Below are positions 52,791 through 62,344 of a stretch of DNA of 64,000 nucleotides, in pieces. The notes under the pieces are model-generated. The model did not search any database and was not told the DNA's origin. It was given only the letters and a program-made list of their open reading frames with translations. Within the stretch, counting starts at the first letter, position 1, and each line of letters opens with the position of its first letter. This DNA comes from Fredinandcohnia aciditolerans (GTDB lineage: Bacteria > Bacillota > Bacilli > Bacillales > Bacillaceae_L), in the NCBI GenBank assembly GCA_003640645.1, contig QGHH01000013.1, positions 80,346 through 144,345 of the forward strand, given 5' to 3'. A program made the translations under genes and the position numbers.

Positions 52791-52960
52791 AAATCCCTCA
52801 CAATTTTAATTAACTCTTATTTTAAGTATATCATTTCCAAATGAAATCTACGTTTTCAACACTTCGAGCTGTTTTATTAAATAAAAGAATTCAAATCTAT
52901 GCCATTCTAGTTTAGAATTAGACATATACACAAATTGAGCATGTATAAGGATGGTCTATT

Positions 52961-54127
52961 ATGTCTGAAGAAAATATCACGAGGATCGAATTAGATGGTA
53001 AGGAATATATATTAATTGGAACTGCTCACGTTTCAAAGCATAGTGCTGAACAGGTTAAGGAAGTTATTGAAGCGGAAAAACCTGATTCGGTTTGTATTGA
53101 GCTAGATGAACAAAGATATCAATCCATGATGGAAGGCAACAAATGGAAGGAAATGGACATTTTTAAGGTCATCAAAGAGAAGAAGGCTACCTTGCTTCTC
53201 ATGAACCTAGCAATTTCCTCATTCCAAAAGCGAATGGCTAGTCAATTTGGAATCAATGCTGGGCAAGAAATGATGCAGGGAATCGAGTCCGCGAAAGAAG
53301 TAGGTGCCGAATTAGTTTTGGCAGACCGAAACATTCAAATTACATTCTCACGCATTTGGAATGCAGTCGGGTTCACAGGAAAAATGAAATTATTAATGTC
53401 TATTATTTATAGTATTTTTAGTAACGAGACGATTACTGAAGAAGAACTGGAAAAAATGAAATCCAAGGATATGCTGAATTCAATGCTAACTGAATTTTCA
53501 ACGAGCTTTCCTAAATTAAAAACGCCACTAATTGATGAGCGTGATCAGTATTTGGCACAGAAGATCAAACATGCTCCAGGAGAAAAAATAGTAGCCGTAC
53601 TTGGGGCAGCACATGTGCCTGGAATCAAGGAAGAAATTAAAAAGGAACACGATTTGAAGAAGCTTACGCAGTTGCCGCCTAAATCAAAAGCCCCCAAAAT
53701 TATCGGTTGGGCGATCCCGATTTTAATCGTGGCCATTATTGCCTATACCTTTATTGAAAACCCAGAAGCGGGCTTGCAACAAACCCTAAGTTTAGTCTTA
53801 TGGACTGGTTCATTTTCCGCTATCGGTGCAGCGATTGCTCTAGGTCATCCACTCACAATTGTGACTGCATTTTTTGCAGCACCAATCGGGGTCATGCATC
53901 CCTTAATTGCAGCAGGTTGGATAGCAGGTTTTGTACAAGCTTTCCTACGCCGTCCTAGCGTGAAGGACTTTGAAACACTTTCAACAGATGTCTATAGTGT
54001 AAAAGGCTTCTGGCATAACAAAGTAACACGGATTTTATTAATTATTGTTTTGTGTAACCTTGGAACATCTCTCGGCTTATTTATTGGTGGCGCAGATGTT
54101 GTGAGATTATTTATTAAAAATTTATAA
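52961..54127 (+). CDS. TraB/GumN-family membrane protein
   Basis: A 388-residue TraB-domain protein. The N-terminal domain (1-235) has the paired GTAHVS (near 20) and GAAHVPG (near 218) motifs and an early CIELDEQRY, which define the TraB/PrgY family; these are thought to form a metal-dependent peptidase-like fold. Four or so C-terminal helices (about 245-385) follow, including GHPLTIVTAFFAAPIGVMHPLIAAGWIAG. Some relatives inactivate peptide pheromones, but the chromosomal role is unknown. AAGGATGG precedes the ATG. It has its own terminator. Confidence 0.88.
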   Translation: MSEENITRIELDGKEYILIGTAHVSKHSAEQVKEVIEAEKPDSVCIELDEQRYQSMMEGNKWKEMDIFKVIKEKKATLLLMNLAISSFQKRMASQFGINAGQEMMQGIESAKEVGAELVLADRNIQITFSRIWNAVGFTGKMKLLMSIIYSIFSNETITEEELEKMKSKDMLNSMLTEFSTSFPKLKTPLIDERDQYLAQKIKHAPGEKIVAVLGAAHVPGIKEEIKKEHDLKKLTQLPPKSKAPKIIGWAIPILIVAIIAYTFIENPEAGLQQTLSLVLWTGSFSAIGAAIALGHPLTIVTAFFAAPIGVMHPLIAAGWIAGFVQAFLRRPSVKDFETLSTDVYSVKGFWHNKVTRILLIIVLCNLGTSLGLFIGGADVVRLFIKNL

Positions 54128-54132
54128 TACAC

Positions 54133-54166
54133 AAAAAGACCTGTTCAATCCCGAACAGGTCTTTTT
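54133..54166 (+). terminator. intrinsic terminator after TraB-family gene
   Basis: Perfect arms AAAAAGACCTGTTC and GAACAGGTCTTTTT around a six-base loop. Confidence 0.94.
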
Positions 54167-54204
54167 AGTATTCGAATAAATCAACTAAGAATGGCCTGAA
54201 GTGA

Positions 54205-55575
54205 GTCATAAAAAGTGCAGGTGATTCTGACAGCATGAGCTAGAAAAAGGAGAGAGTGAGTCGGAAATCAGTGGTGATTCTGACAGCATGAGCGGAAAAA
54301 GGAGAGAGTGAGTCAGAAACGAGTGCTGATTCTGACAGAATGAGCGGAAAAAGGAGAGAGTGAGTCAGAAACCAGGGTCGATTCTGACAGCATGGGTTAG
54401 GAAAAGGAGAGAGTGAGTCGGAAACCAAGGTTGATTCTGACAGCATGAGCTAGAAAAAGGAGAGAGTGAGTCTGAAATCAGTGGTGATTTTGACAGAATG
54501 AGCGGAAAAAGGAGAGAGTGAGTCAGAAACGAGTGCTGATTCTGACAGCATGAGTCGGAAAAAGGAGAGAGTGAGTCCGAAATCAGTGGTGATTTTGACA
54601 GCATGAGCGGAAAAAGGAGAGAGTGAGTCGGAAACCAGGGTTGATTCTGACAGCATGAGCGGAAAAAGGAGAGAGTGAGTCAGAAACCAGTGGTGATTTT
54701 GACAGCATGAGTGGAAAAAGGAGAGAGTGAGTCAGAAACGAGTGCTGATTCTGACAGCATGAGCGGAAAAAGGAGAGAGTCAGTCTGAAATCAGTGGTGA
54801 TTCTGACAGCACGAGCTAGAAAAAGGAGAGAGTGAGTCGCAAATCAGTAGCGATTTTGACAGCACGAGTCAGAAAAAGGAGAGAGTGAGTCAGAAACGAG
54901 TGCTGATTCTGACAGCAAGAGCTAGAAAAAGGAGAGAGTGAGTCGTAAATCAGTAGCGATTTTGACAGCACGAGGTGAATCAGTAAAGAGTGAGTCAGAA
55001 ACCAAGGTTGATTCTGACAGCATGAGTGGAAAAAGGAGAGAGTGAGTCAGAAACGAGTGCTGATTCTGACAGCAAGAGCTAGAAAAAGGAGAGAGTGAGT
55101 CGTAAATCAGTAGCGATTTTGACAGCACGAGGTGAATCAGTAAAGAGTGAGTCAGAAACCAAGGTTGATTCTGACAGCATGAGTGGAAAAAGGAGAGAGT
55201 GAGTCAGAAACGAGTGCTGATTCTGACAGCAAGAGCTAGAAAAAGGAGAGAGTGAGTCGTAAATCAGTAGCGATTTTGACAGCACGAGGTGAATCAGTAA
55301 AGAGTGAGTCAGAAACCAAGGTTGATTCTGACAGCATGAGTGGAAAAAGGAGAGAGTGAGTCAGAAACGAGTGCTGATTCTGACAGCATGAGCGGAAAAA
55401 GGAGAGAGTCAGTCTGAAATCAGTGGTGATTCTGACAGCACGAGCTAGAAAAAGGAGAGAGTGAGTCGCAAATCAGTAGCGATTTTGACAGCACGAGGTG
55501 AATCAGTAGAGAGTGAGTCAGAAACGAGTGCTGATTCTGACAGCACGAACTAGAAAAAGCGGAGAGTGAGTCCAA
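54205..55575. repeat. 52-nt tandem array 3 (GTCAGAA-N11-TTCTGAC family)
   Basis: About 26 units fill the convergent gap between the TraB-family and POT genes. TTCTGAC motifs begin at 54225, 54278, 54330, 54382, 54435 and so on to 55535, a step of 52 or 53. Each unit pairs GTCAGAA with TTCTGAC across 11 variable bases (such as ACGAGTGCTGA or ACCAAGGTTGA) and then carries GCGGAAAAAGGAGAGAGTGA. A 157-base block of three units is repeated between about 54905 and 55380. Apparent small minus-strand frames inside are repeat translations, not genes. Confidence 0.95.
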
Positions 55576-55650
55576 TAAAGCAATTCTGATTCAAACTATC
55601 CTATTCGAGGTTATCCTCTAAAATAAAATATTCCACGCATAATATAAGAA

Positions 55651-55680
55651 AAGTAGCGTGAGCTAAGTCTCACGCTACTT
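55651..55680 (-). terminator. intrinsic terminator after POT gene
   Basis: Perfect arms AAGTAGCGTGAG and CTCACGCTACTT with a six-base loop; on the minus strand a TTTTCTTAT tail follows. Confidence 0.88.
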
Positions 55681-55719
55681 GATATGTTGCTTTATTTTTT
55701 GAAAAATCAGAACTAATTA

Positions 55720-57213
55720 TTAGTTGACACCCTTCATGAACTTTTGAATCTTAGGTGATACGAATAATAGGATAATACCTAAAACAATAGATGCCCCACC
55801 AATTACTCCAAAATAAGTCATTTCTGTTTCAGGTGTATAGAATTTAACAAGTTGTGCGTTAAGTGCTTGTGCAGCTGCGTTTGAAAGCATCCATAAACTC
55901 ATCATTTGAGCTGTGAACGCTGCAGGTGCTAATTTTGTTGTAGCGGAAAGTCCGACAGGTGAAATTAATAATTCCCCAATAACAACAATGAAATAACTTA
56001 GCACTAACCAAAGTGGATTAACTAATGAATCTGTTCCACCAAAATATGCTGGTAATAAAATTACAAGGAAAGAAAGTCCGGCAAAAAGCAAACCTAATGA
56101 GAACTTTTTCGGAACAGAAGGTTGACGATCTCCAAGCTTTACCCATAGCCATGCAAATACAGGCGCAAAAATAATAATAAATAATGGGTTTAATGATTGG
56201 AACCAAGCTGGAGAAATATCAAAGCCAGCAAATTGTAATTGTGTTCGTGTATCAGCATAGTTGGCAAGAATTGTTGCTCCTTGTTCTTGTATGGACCAGA
56301 ACATAACGGCAGCTAAGAATAAAGGAATATACGCTAATACTCTTGAGCGCTCAACATCTGATGTTTTTGAACTACGATACATCGTAACAAAATAAATAGT
56401 AGGAATTAAGAAACCAAGAATACCAATAAGTGCGATAAATGAATCAAATGTTAGGAAACCGGCTGGAATTCCAACAGCAATTAAAATTGCAACTATAACT
56501 ATTCCAACAGCAATCTGTGTATACACTTTTTTCTTTTCATTTGGTGCAAGTGGATTTGGAACAATTGTACCTGCAAGACCAAGATTCTTTTTCTTTGTGA
56601 AAACAAAGAATAGTAATCCAAAGAACATACCGATCGCAGCAATTGCGAAGCCCCAATGGAAATTATGCTTTAATCCAATTTCACCTACGATAAGTGGAGA
56701 AAGGAATCCACCAAGGTTAATACTCATATAGAAGATACTAAATCCTGCATCACGACGTGTATCTTTTTCACTATAAATTTCCCCAACAACACTAGAAACG
56801 TTTGGTTTTAGTAAACCTGTACCAAGGACAATCAGAACCATTGACACAAAGAATAGTGAGATGTTACCAGGAATTGCAAGTGCAATATGACCTAGCATGA
56901 TTAAAATACCACCATAAAATACTGCTTTAGAAGTACCGAAGATACGGTCTGCTAACCATCCGCCGATAACCCCTGACATATAAACAAGTGACCCATAAAT
57001 CGACATAATCGCCATCGCTGTATGTTGATCAAGTCCAAGGCCTCCATCAGATACTTCATAATACATATAGAATAATAGAATGGCTCTCATACCATAATAT
57101 GAGAATCGCTCCCAGAATTCCGTGAAGAAAAGTGTGAATAGTCCTTTAGGATGTCCGAAGAATCCCTTTTGAGGAACACTGTCCACAATTTTCTGTCTAT
57201 TATAGTCTGACAT
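55720..57213 (-). CDS. proton-dependent oligopeptide transporter (POT/PTR2 family)
   Basis: A 497-residue di-/tripeptide:H+ symporter of the major facilitator superfamily. Near the N-terminus, FFTEFWERFSYYGMRAILLFYM holds the ExxER proton-coupling motif. GGWLADRIFGTSKAVFYGG and FSIFYMSINLGGFLSPLIVG are the PTR2 signatures. The length matches DtpT/YclF. GGAGG lies before the ATG. It is a single gene facing array 3. Peptide uptake is well supported by the motifs. Confidence 0.92.
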   Translation of the reverse strand: MSDYNRQKIVDSVPQKGFFGHPKGLFTLFFTEFWERFSYYGMRAILLFYMYYEVSDGGLGLDQHTAMAIMSIYGSLVYMSGVIGGWLADRIFGTSKAVFYGGILIMLGHIALAIPGNISLFFVSMVLIVLGTGLLKPNVSSVVGEIYSEKDTRRDAGFSIFYMSINLGGFLSPLIVGEIGLKHNFHWGFAIAAIGMFFGLLFFVFTKKKNLGLAGTIVPNPLAPNEKKKVYTQIAVGIVIVAILIAVGIPAGFLTFDSFIALIGILGFLIPTIYFVTMYRSSKTSDVERSRVLAYIPLFLAAVMFWSIQEQGATILANYADTRTQLQFAGFDISPAWFQSLNPLFIIIFAPVFAWLWVKLGDRQPSVPKKFSLGLLFAGLSFLVILLPAYFGGTDSLVNPLWLVLSYFIVVIGELLISPVGLSATTKLAPAAFTAQMMSLWMLSNAAAQALNAQLVKFYTPETEMTYFGVIGGASIVLGIILLFVSPKIQKFMKGVN

Positions 57214-57420
57214 AACATAACCTCCAAGATAGTATATTGGTATAATAATTGAAATTGTTACACTATGTCAAACATAAGAAAATTCTGAGTTGGTCCAATA
57301 TTTTATAAGGTTTTAAATCTTAGGTTAAATAAAAAGCTTTTTAGAATCATTATAGTAATGAAAATAAACAGATTGCGTTTGCAATCTGTTTAATGTTTCC
57401 ATTGAAGGATAATTTCACAA

Positions 57421-57786
57421 TTATTTATGGCGTGATTTATAAAGAATGTATAATAATGCCAATAATACAATATCAAGTCTTACAGCAAAGGCAAATTGTA
57501 GAAAGCCTGTATGCAGAATGGGAATTTTCACTAAAAGGATTGCTGCAAGGATAATGACAAGTAATGGAATCGATGCTTTTTTAACTTCCTTATTAATAGC
57601 AAGAAGGATTCCACAAACAATTTCAAGAATGGCGACAATATACATGATAAGTTCGGGTGCAGGTAATGGTAGATTTAGAAAGACAGAGCTTAGTTCACTG
57701 CTAAGAAGTTTCATTGTCCCAGATGTAATAAATACAAATGCTACTACATAGCGTATTAGTTTCATAGTAGAAAATGTTTGGTTCAT
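57421..57786 (-). CDS. DoxX-family small membrane protein
   Basis: A 121-residue four-helix membrane protein of the DoxX/DoxX-like group: VVAFVFITSGTMKLLSSELSSVF, then PELIMYIVAILEIVCGILLAI. Function in bacteria is mostly unknown, although some members link to thiosulfate or redox metabolism. GGAGGG precedes the ATG. It is monocistronic. The ~200-bp gap to the POT start shows no further feature that I can support. Confidence 0.8.
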   Translation of the reverse strand: MNQTFSTMKLIRYVVAFVFITSGTMKLLSSELSSVFLNLPLPAPELIMYIVAILEIVCGILLAINKEVKKASIPLLVIILAAILLVKIPILHTGFLQFAFAVRLDIVLLALLYILYKSRHK

Positions 57787-57945
57787 ATTTCTCCCTCCTT
57801 TTCTATAACTCTATGGTTGGAGAGGACAAACTATTCTCAAGGAACTGGCATAAATAAAATATAGACGAAAAGTAGTAAAGATGAACCTATTTAAGCGATA
57901 TGAATAAAATAGGCAAAAGACATCTATAGATAGGAGGTTTGTCTT

Positions 57946-59319
57946 TTGTCTGTAAATTACAGAGTACGACCAACTGGAATAATTGCTTATACTTCAAACC
58001 GTGGCGGGAGTTATGATATATGGCTTTTTTATCTTCAAAATGGAAATCGGATTAAACTAACAAACGGATTAGCCGATTCCTTTTCAAAGCCTATATGGTC
58101 AGGTGATAATCGAAGAATTGCTTTTGTAGGGAAAAATCGGATCGTATATGTCATTGACCTTTCTACAGGCAGAATCGCGGCTATTGACCAAATTGGTCCA
58201 AATGAGGACATTACACTTGATTGGTCTCCCAATCATAGGATATTAGCCTATACAACGCGAAATCACATTATGATGTATGATGTTTTGACTCATCGAGCAA
58301 CAAGTATTACAGAGCCCAGTGCATCAGATGCTCAGTGGTTCCCAACTGGGCGAGAGCTATTGTTTCAAGGAGTAGATCCTTCAGGAAATCAGCAATTATA
58401 CCGTATAGCGACAAATGGATCTGGGAGGAGACAAATTACAAATAATACAGAAGGGCCATTAAATGAGGTTTCACTTTCACCAGACGGAACATTTGTCCTT
58501 TATACAACACCAGGAGCTAGTATATCACTTATCCGTACAGTGGAGTTGACATCAGGTCAGGTGTACGAAATTCAAGGTGGAGAACAAGCAAAAAATTTTT
58601 ATCCAACATGGTCCCCGAACTCTCAGATGATAGCATTCAGTGCGACTGCTTATAGGGAAGGAACAGGATATTATAATCAAATTCGTGTAGTAGGAAAACG
58701 CGGTGACAATGAACGAATTCTTTCAACATCTTCTTGCTTTGCAACACCTGTTACATGGTCTCAAGATTCCCGAGCTATTGCCTATTTATCTGGTTGCACA
58801 GAACAAGAATTTGCAACTGAAATGTGGTTGGTAGGTATACAAAATCAAAATCCTATCATCCTTACGAGGGAACCTCAAATTGTAAATCTAAGCTGGTCTT
58901 CAGGGAAAGTTCCTCCTACAGGCGGGGTTTATACAAATGAAACGTATAGAGTGCGGTTCCAATATCCAGCGCACTGGTACCAGGTAAATACGGAGAGATA
59001 TGAGGGAGCGGATGGTTTCTTTCAAATTTCAGCAATTGGTGGTGGGGATGATATTCATGAAGTGTGTAGGGGAGAAGCCTTTCACAAGTTGATGCCTTAT
59101 GGCTCGTCACCTCGCATTTTCCAGACTAGAATTCGTGGGCAAGAGGCTTGTCTGATCTACCCATCTTCAGACCAACCACCTGAAATGAACCGCCAGGCAG
59201 CTGCTATAGTCAAATATCCTACCCCAGTTCAAATTGAAGGTTCAACCTATAATTACTTCATTTTATGGGTGGATGAAGCTCATCTGAATTCGATTGCAAG
59301 AACCATTTCGTTTATATAA
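57946..59319 (+). CDS. TolB-like beta-propeller protein with C-terminal extra domain
   Basis: A 457-residue protein. Residues 10-325 contain about seven WD40/TolB-type blades with repeated motifs such as IAYTSNRGGSYDIWL, then WSPNHRILAYTT, WFPTGRELLFQG and WSPNSQMIAFSA. A separate C-terminal domain (about 330-457) starts GGVYTNETYRVRFQYPAHWYQ and resembles PsbP-like folds. No signal peptide is seen, so it may be cytoplasmic or spore-associated. It starts at TTG with AGGAGG nine bases ahead. The function is not recognised; propellers usually mediate protein or ligand contacts. Confidence 0.8.
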   Translation: MSVNYRVRPTGIIAYTSNRGGSYDIWLFYLQNGNRIKLTNGLADSFSKPIWSGDNRRIAFVGKNRIVYVIDLSTGRIAAIDQIGPNEDITLDWSPNHRILAYTTRNHIMMYDVLTHRATSITEPSASDAQWFPTGRELLFQGVDPSGNQQLYRIATNGSGRRQITNNTEGPLNEVSLSPDGTFVLYTTPGASISLIRTVELTSGQVYEIQGGEQAKNFYPTWSPNSQMIAFSATAYREGTGYYNQIRVVGKRGDNERILSTSSCFATPVTWSQDSRAIAYLSGCTEQEFATEMWLVGIQNQNPIILTREPQIVNLSWSSGKVPPTGGVYTNETYRVRFQYPAHWYQVNTERYEGADGFFQISAIGGGDDIHEVCRGEAFHKLMPYGSSPRIFQTRIRGQEACLIYPSSDQPPEMNRQAAAIVKYPTPVQIEGSTYNYFILWVDEAHLNSIARTISFI

Positions 59320-59320
59320 A

Positions 59321-59352
59321 AAAAGCTGCAACATTGGTTGCAGCTCCTTTTT
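59321..59352. terminator. terminator between propeller and SE1832-type genes
   Basis: Arms AGCTGCAAC and GGTTGCAGCT around ATT with A- and T-rich flanks on both sides. It serves both converging genes. Confidence 0.88.
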
Positions 59353-59527
59353 ACAATTGGCGTAATTTTCTTGATAGGGTGCTAATCTCATCCTCAATTT
59401 CTGAGATTTGTCGTTCCAATGGTGAGATATTGCCATTCACAGAATCTAACTTTTCCAAATCGTTTTGAAGACGTACATAGTCTAATTTTAGCTCGCGAAT
59501 TTTGTATTCAAGTTCTTTCTTATCCAT
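59351..59527 (-). CDS. SE1832-type small coiled-coil protein
   Basis: A 58-residue protein that is charged and predicted helical throughout: MDKKELEYKIRELKLDYV, then LQNDLEKLDSVNGNISPLERQI and ISTLSRKLRQL. The pattern of two coiled-coil helices around a GN(I/V)xPLE turn matches the small Firmicutes SE1832 family, as I recall it; function is unknown. The ATG at 59527 has a GGGGA site seven bases ahead and the stop lies in the shared terminator. The neighbour upstream is a UMF1 transporter on the same strand. Confidence 0.78.
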   Translation of the reverse strand: MDKKELEYKIRELKLDYVRLQNDLEKLDSVNGNISPLERQISEIEDEISTLSRKLRQL

Positions 59528-59584
59528 TAATTGTCCCCATTTCTCAAGTTTTTTTCATTATAACATTGAGAAGGAGGATTTGCT

Positions 59585-60838
59585 TTACTTAACCTCACTA
59601 GGTTCTGGAACTCGAGTTAACACGATAAATCCAATGATGAAGAGGATAACTAAGCTGAAAACACCCATATTGGAATGACCTGTGATTTGAGCGGTTACCC
59701 CGACTAGTAACGGACCCATAATGGATGCGAACTTTCCAAAGATATTATAAAACCCAAAAAACTCATTTGCCTTTTGTTTAGGGACAAGCTTCGCAAAATA
59801 AGAGCGGCTTAATGCCTGAATTCCTCCCTGAGAAGTAGCGACAAGCATGGCGAGGATCCAAAAATCAAGAGTCGTTTTTAGGAAAAAAGCGTACACACAG
59901 ACAATGATATAAACGAAAATGCCGACATACAACATCTTTTTACCAGTGAATTTCTGTGCCAACCGACCATAAAGTATCGCGAATGGTGCAGCCACAACCT
60001 GTGTTACAAATAATACAATTAATAAATTTGTGGCATTGATTCCAAGGTCTGTTCCATATGCGGTTGACATGGAAATAACGGTACCAACTCCGTCGATATA
60101 AAAGAAGTAGGCCACTAAGAATAAAAACACAGCACGGTATTTTTTGATTTCCTTAAAGGTTGTTCCTAGTCGTTTAAAGCTACTAGCGATTGGATTAGGT
60201 TCCCGTTCGATATAGTAACGTTGATGTACATTTTTGAATAATGGGATGGAAAAAAGCCCCCACCAAACGGCTGTAATGATAAATGCTATTTTACTAGCAA
60301 CAGTTGCTGAAATCGGTAAAATTTCTTGTTGTGCAAGAAGGATAATGGCGATAGCAAGTAAAAAAGGAATAGTACTACCGATATAGCCTAATCCATATCC
60401 ACGTGCAGAAACACGGTCCATTTTATCTTCAGTTGTGACATCAACTAGAAAAGCATCATAGAAAACATTTGCCCCTGTTGAACCTAATGCAGCAAACGTA
60501 TAAACAATTAATAAGAGCAACCAATTATCACTTGGTACAAAAGCTAATAAGGCTGTTGCCGAAACTCCTAAAGCAAAGAAGAAAGTGAAAAACTTCTTTT
60601 TGTAGCCCTGATAATCAGCAATTGTTCCCAGTATCGGTCCAATCATCGCTAAGATAAAGGTGAAAATGGCGATTGTATAGCCAAGATATGCTGTTGAATC
60701 TGAAGCATCCACACCTGCATTTGTTGCGGCAGCCTTATAAAAAATCGGAAAAACAGCCGTAGTAATAATAATTGAATAGGCTGAATTGGCCCAATCATAA
60801 TACATCCAACTCGATTCTTCTTTCGTAAACGACCTCAT
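59585..60838 (-). CDS. MFS transporter, UMF1/YxiO family
   Basis: A 417-residue transporter with about twelve helices of the UMF1 (Atg22-like, YxiO) family. The N-terminal EESSWMYYDWANSAYSIIITTAVFPIFY is diagnostic, together with NVFYDAFLVDVTTEDKMDRVSARGYGLGYIGS and GGIQALSRSYFAKLVP. Substrates are unknown. The ATG at 60838 has AAGGGGGG ahead; the frame extends upstream but overlaps the phosphodiesterase stop. It probably forms a two-gene operon with the upstream phosphodiesterase. Confidence 0.87.
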   Translation of the reverse strand: MRSFTKEESSWMYYDWANSAYSIIITTAVFPIFYKAAATNAGVDASDSTAYLGYTIAIFTFILAMIGPILGTIADYQGYKKKFFTFFFALGVSATALLAFVPSDNWLLLLIVYTFAALGSTGANVFYDAFLVDVTTEDKMDRVSARGYGLGYIGSTIPFLLAIAIILLAQQEILPISATVASKIAFIITAVWWGLFSIPLFKNVHQRYYIEREPNPIASSFKRLGTTFKEIKKYRAVFLFLVAYFFYIDGVGTVISMSTAYGTDLGINATNLLIVLFVTQVVAAPFAILYGRLAQKFTGKKMLYVGIFVYIIVCVYAFFLKTTLDFWILAMLVATSQGGIQALSRSYFAKLVPKQKANEFFGFYNIFGKFASIMGPLLVGVTAQITGHSNMGVFSLVILFIIGFIVLTRVPEPSEVK

Positions 60839-60861
60839 CCCAAAACCCCCCTTAAATTTAA

Positions 60862-62169
60862 TCAAATGTTTAGTAGTTCCTCAATCGCATGACCATCTGT
60901 TTTTCCTAGATTTAAGTCTAATAGTCTGGCAAATGTTGGCCCTTCATCTACAAGATGCATAGCAGGTATTTCAATGTTTGGACGAATTCCTTTTCCGGAA
61001 GCGATGAGAACGGTGGTGTAGTTCTCCTTTTCCGGTGAGTAGCCATGGCTTGCAAAGGTATAGCGTTTTTCACGAACATCCTCAGCTTGAATTTCATCGA
61101 TATACTCACCATCCAGCTGCTCCTTGAAATAGTAGCCAAGCCGTGCTTCAATCATGAACGCTGCATTGTCATCTGCCCCTTTTTCCTGCGCTTCACTACT
61201 TGAAAGAATTCGTTCGATTCCGTTGTCCTCATCTTCCATTAGCTCTGTTAGAAGGTTTCTAACCTGTTCTTTTGTTATAATGTCATTTTTCTCTTTAAGA
61301 TAAATATATGCAGAGCCATCACAGCTTTTGCAGTAAGCCTTCCAATCTATTACGTTACCATCCGTATTTACGGTAATAAGACCTGACTTTCTAAATAAAA
61401 CATTCAGCTTAACTGCCTTGGATTCATCCAATGCACTATGGTCACCTAATGCAATGATTGTTGTTTTTTCATAGATTCCACTTTCTTTTAAAGTATTCAT
61501 GATCCTACCCAGTCTTTCGTCATGGCGATGAAGGGCTGCCATTGCTTCATCAGATGAAAATCCATGATAATGGCGTTGTGAATCCAAGTCGACAAAATGG
61601 ACAAGCATAAGATTAGGCTTTCTCGTTTTAATGGTCTCAACGGTTGACTCAAGTACGAAATCATCGAGTTCAGGCTGATTAAGCCCATTCCGAAGATGTC
61701 CAAACTTTCGATTCATTTCCAATTGATATAGCGGACTGCCATTAAATAAAGAAACAAAGATTTGATTATGCCATGGGCGATTTGCAAAAATCTCTGGCAT
61801 ATTGTAATCGATATTTGCCTTTGCAGTTACGGGCCATAAAAGGGCTGCAGTCTTCATCCCAGCCTTTTTAGCTTCATCGTAAAGAGTCGTTCCTTTTACA
61901 TGTTGCCTGTGCCAATACCAATCTGGCGATAGGCGACCAGGCTGGAGAAATGTGTTATTTACGATTCTATGATTTTTAGGATACCTCCCAGTCACTATCG
62001 TTGCATGGCATGGATAGGTTACAGAAGGATAGATGGTTTCAACATTCCTGCAAAACGATGCATGCTTTAGTAACTTCTTAAAATTGGGAAGCTCTTTAAT
62101 AATAGGAAAATCAAGTGATGATAAACAGTCAAATGAGATGACCAGTAAATAATCTGTGAGTCGTGACAT
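60862..62169 (-). CDS. type I phosphodiesterase/nucleotide pyrophosphatase family protein
   Basis: A 435-residue alkaline-phosphatase-superfamily hydrolase of the ectonucleotide pyrophosphatase/phosphodiesterase type. Metal ligands and nucleophile appear as VISFDCLSS (first Asp), YPSVTYPCHATIVTGRYPKNH (Thr nucleophile), FVDLDSQRHYHG, ALGDHSALDE and ASHGYSP. No signal peptide is evident in this form. The ATG at 62169 is chosen because ATGGAGGG lies five bases ahead. The downstream transporter may move a product or substrate. The substrate class, a phosphodiester or nucleotide, is known only at family level. Confidence 0.87.
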   Translation of the reverse strand: MSRLTDYLLVISFDCLSSLDFPIIKELPNFKKLLKHASFCRNVETIYPSVTYPCHATIVTGRYPKNHRIVNNTFLQPGRLSPDWYWHRQHVKGTTLYDEAKKAGMKTAALLWPVTAKANIDYNMPEIFANRPWHNQIFVSLFNGSPLYQLEMNRKFGHLRNGLNQPELDDFVLESTVETIKTRKPNLMLVHFVDLDSQRHYHGFSSDEAMAALHRHDERLGRIMNTLKESGIYEKTTIIALGDHSALDESKAVKLNVLFRKSGLITVNTDGNVIDWKAYCKSCDGSAYIYLKEKNDIITKEQVRNLLTELMEDEDNGIERILSSSEAQEKGADDNAAFMIEARLGYYFKEQLDGEYIDEIQAEDVREKRYTFASHGYSPEKENYTTVLIASGKGIRPNIEIPAMHLVDEGPTFARLLDLNLGKTDGHAIEELLNI

Positions 62170-62315
62170 ATAGCCCTCCATCCTACGAAAGTCTTGTAAT
62201 CTACTTACAATATAACAGAATATTGGCAATTAAAATATGAAAACAATGTAAAGACAAAGTAAAAAAGTATTCATTTAATTGTGAGATGGAATATAATTAT
62301 GGTTATGTGTTCAAT

Positions 62316-62344
62316 TTAACTTTACTCAGCCTGAGTAAAGTTAA
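62316..62344. promoter_or_regulatory. 29-nt perfect inverted repeat upstream of MATE gene
   Basis: Arms TTAACTTTACTCAG (62316-62329) and CTGAGTAAAGTTAA (62331-62344) are separated by one base. With 14-bp perfect arms it could be an operator for a dimeric repressor, or the end hairpin of the phosphodiesterase transcription unit or of element E1. Confidence 0.6.

Noticed and set aside
54240-55285. Several ~68-codon minus-strand frames inside array 3 (and similar ones at 7910-8098 and 27589-27789)
   Set aside because: They are translations of the repeats, restart in each frame because 52 is not a multiple of three, and have no ribosome sites.
6700-55575. The 52-nt arrays as CRISPR loci
   Set aside because: There is no constant repeat alternating with unique spacers: spacers themselves recur between units, stems are only 6-7 bp, and no cas genes are present.
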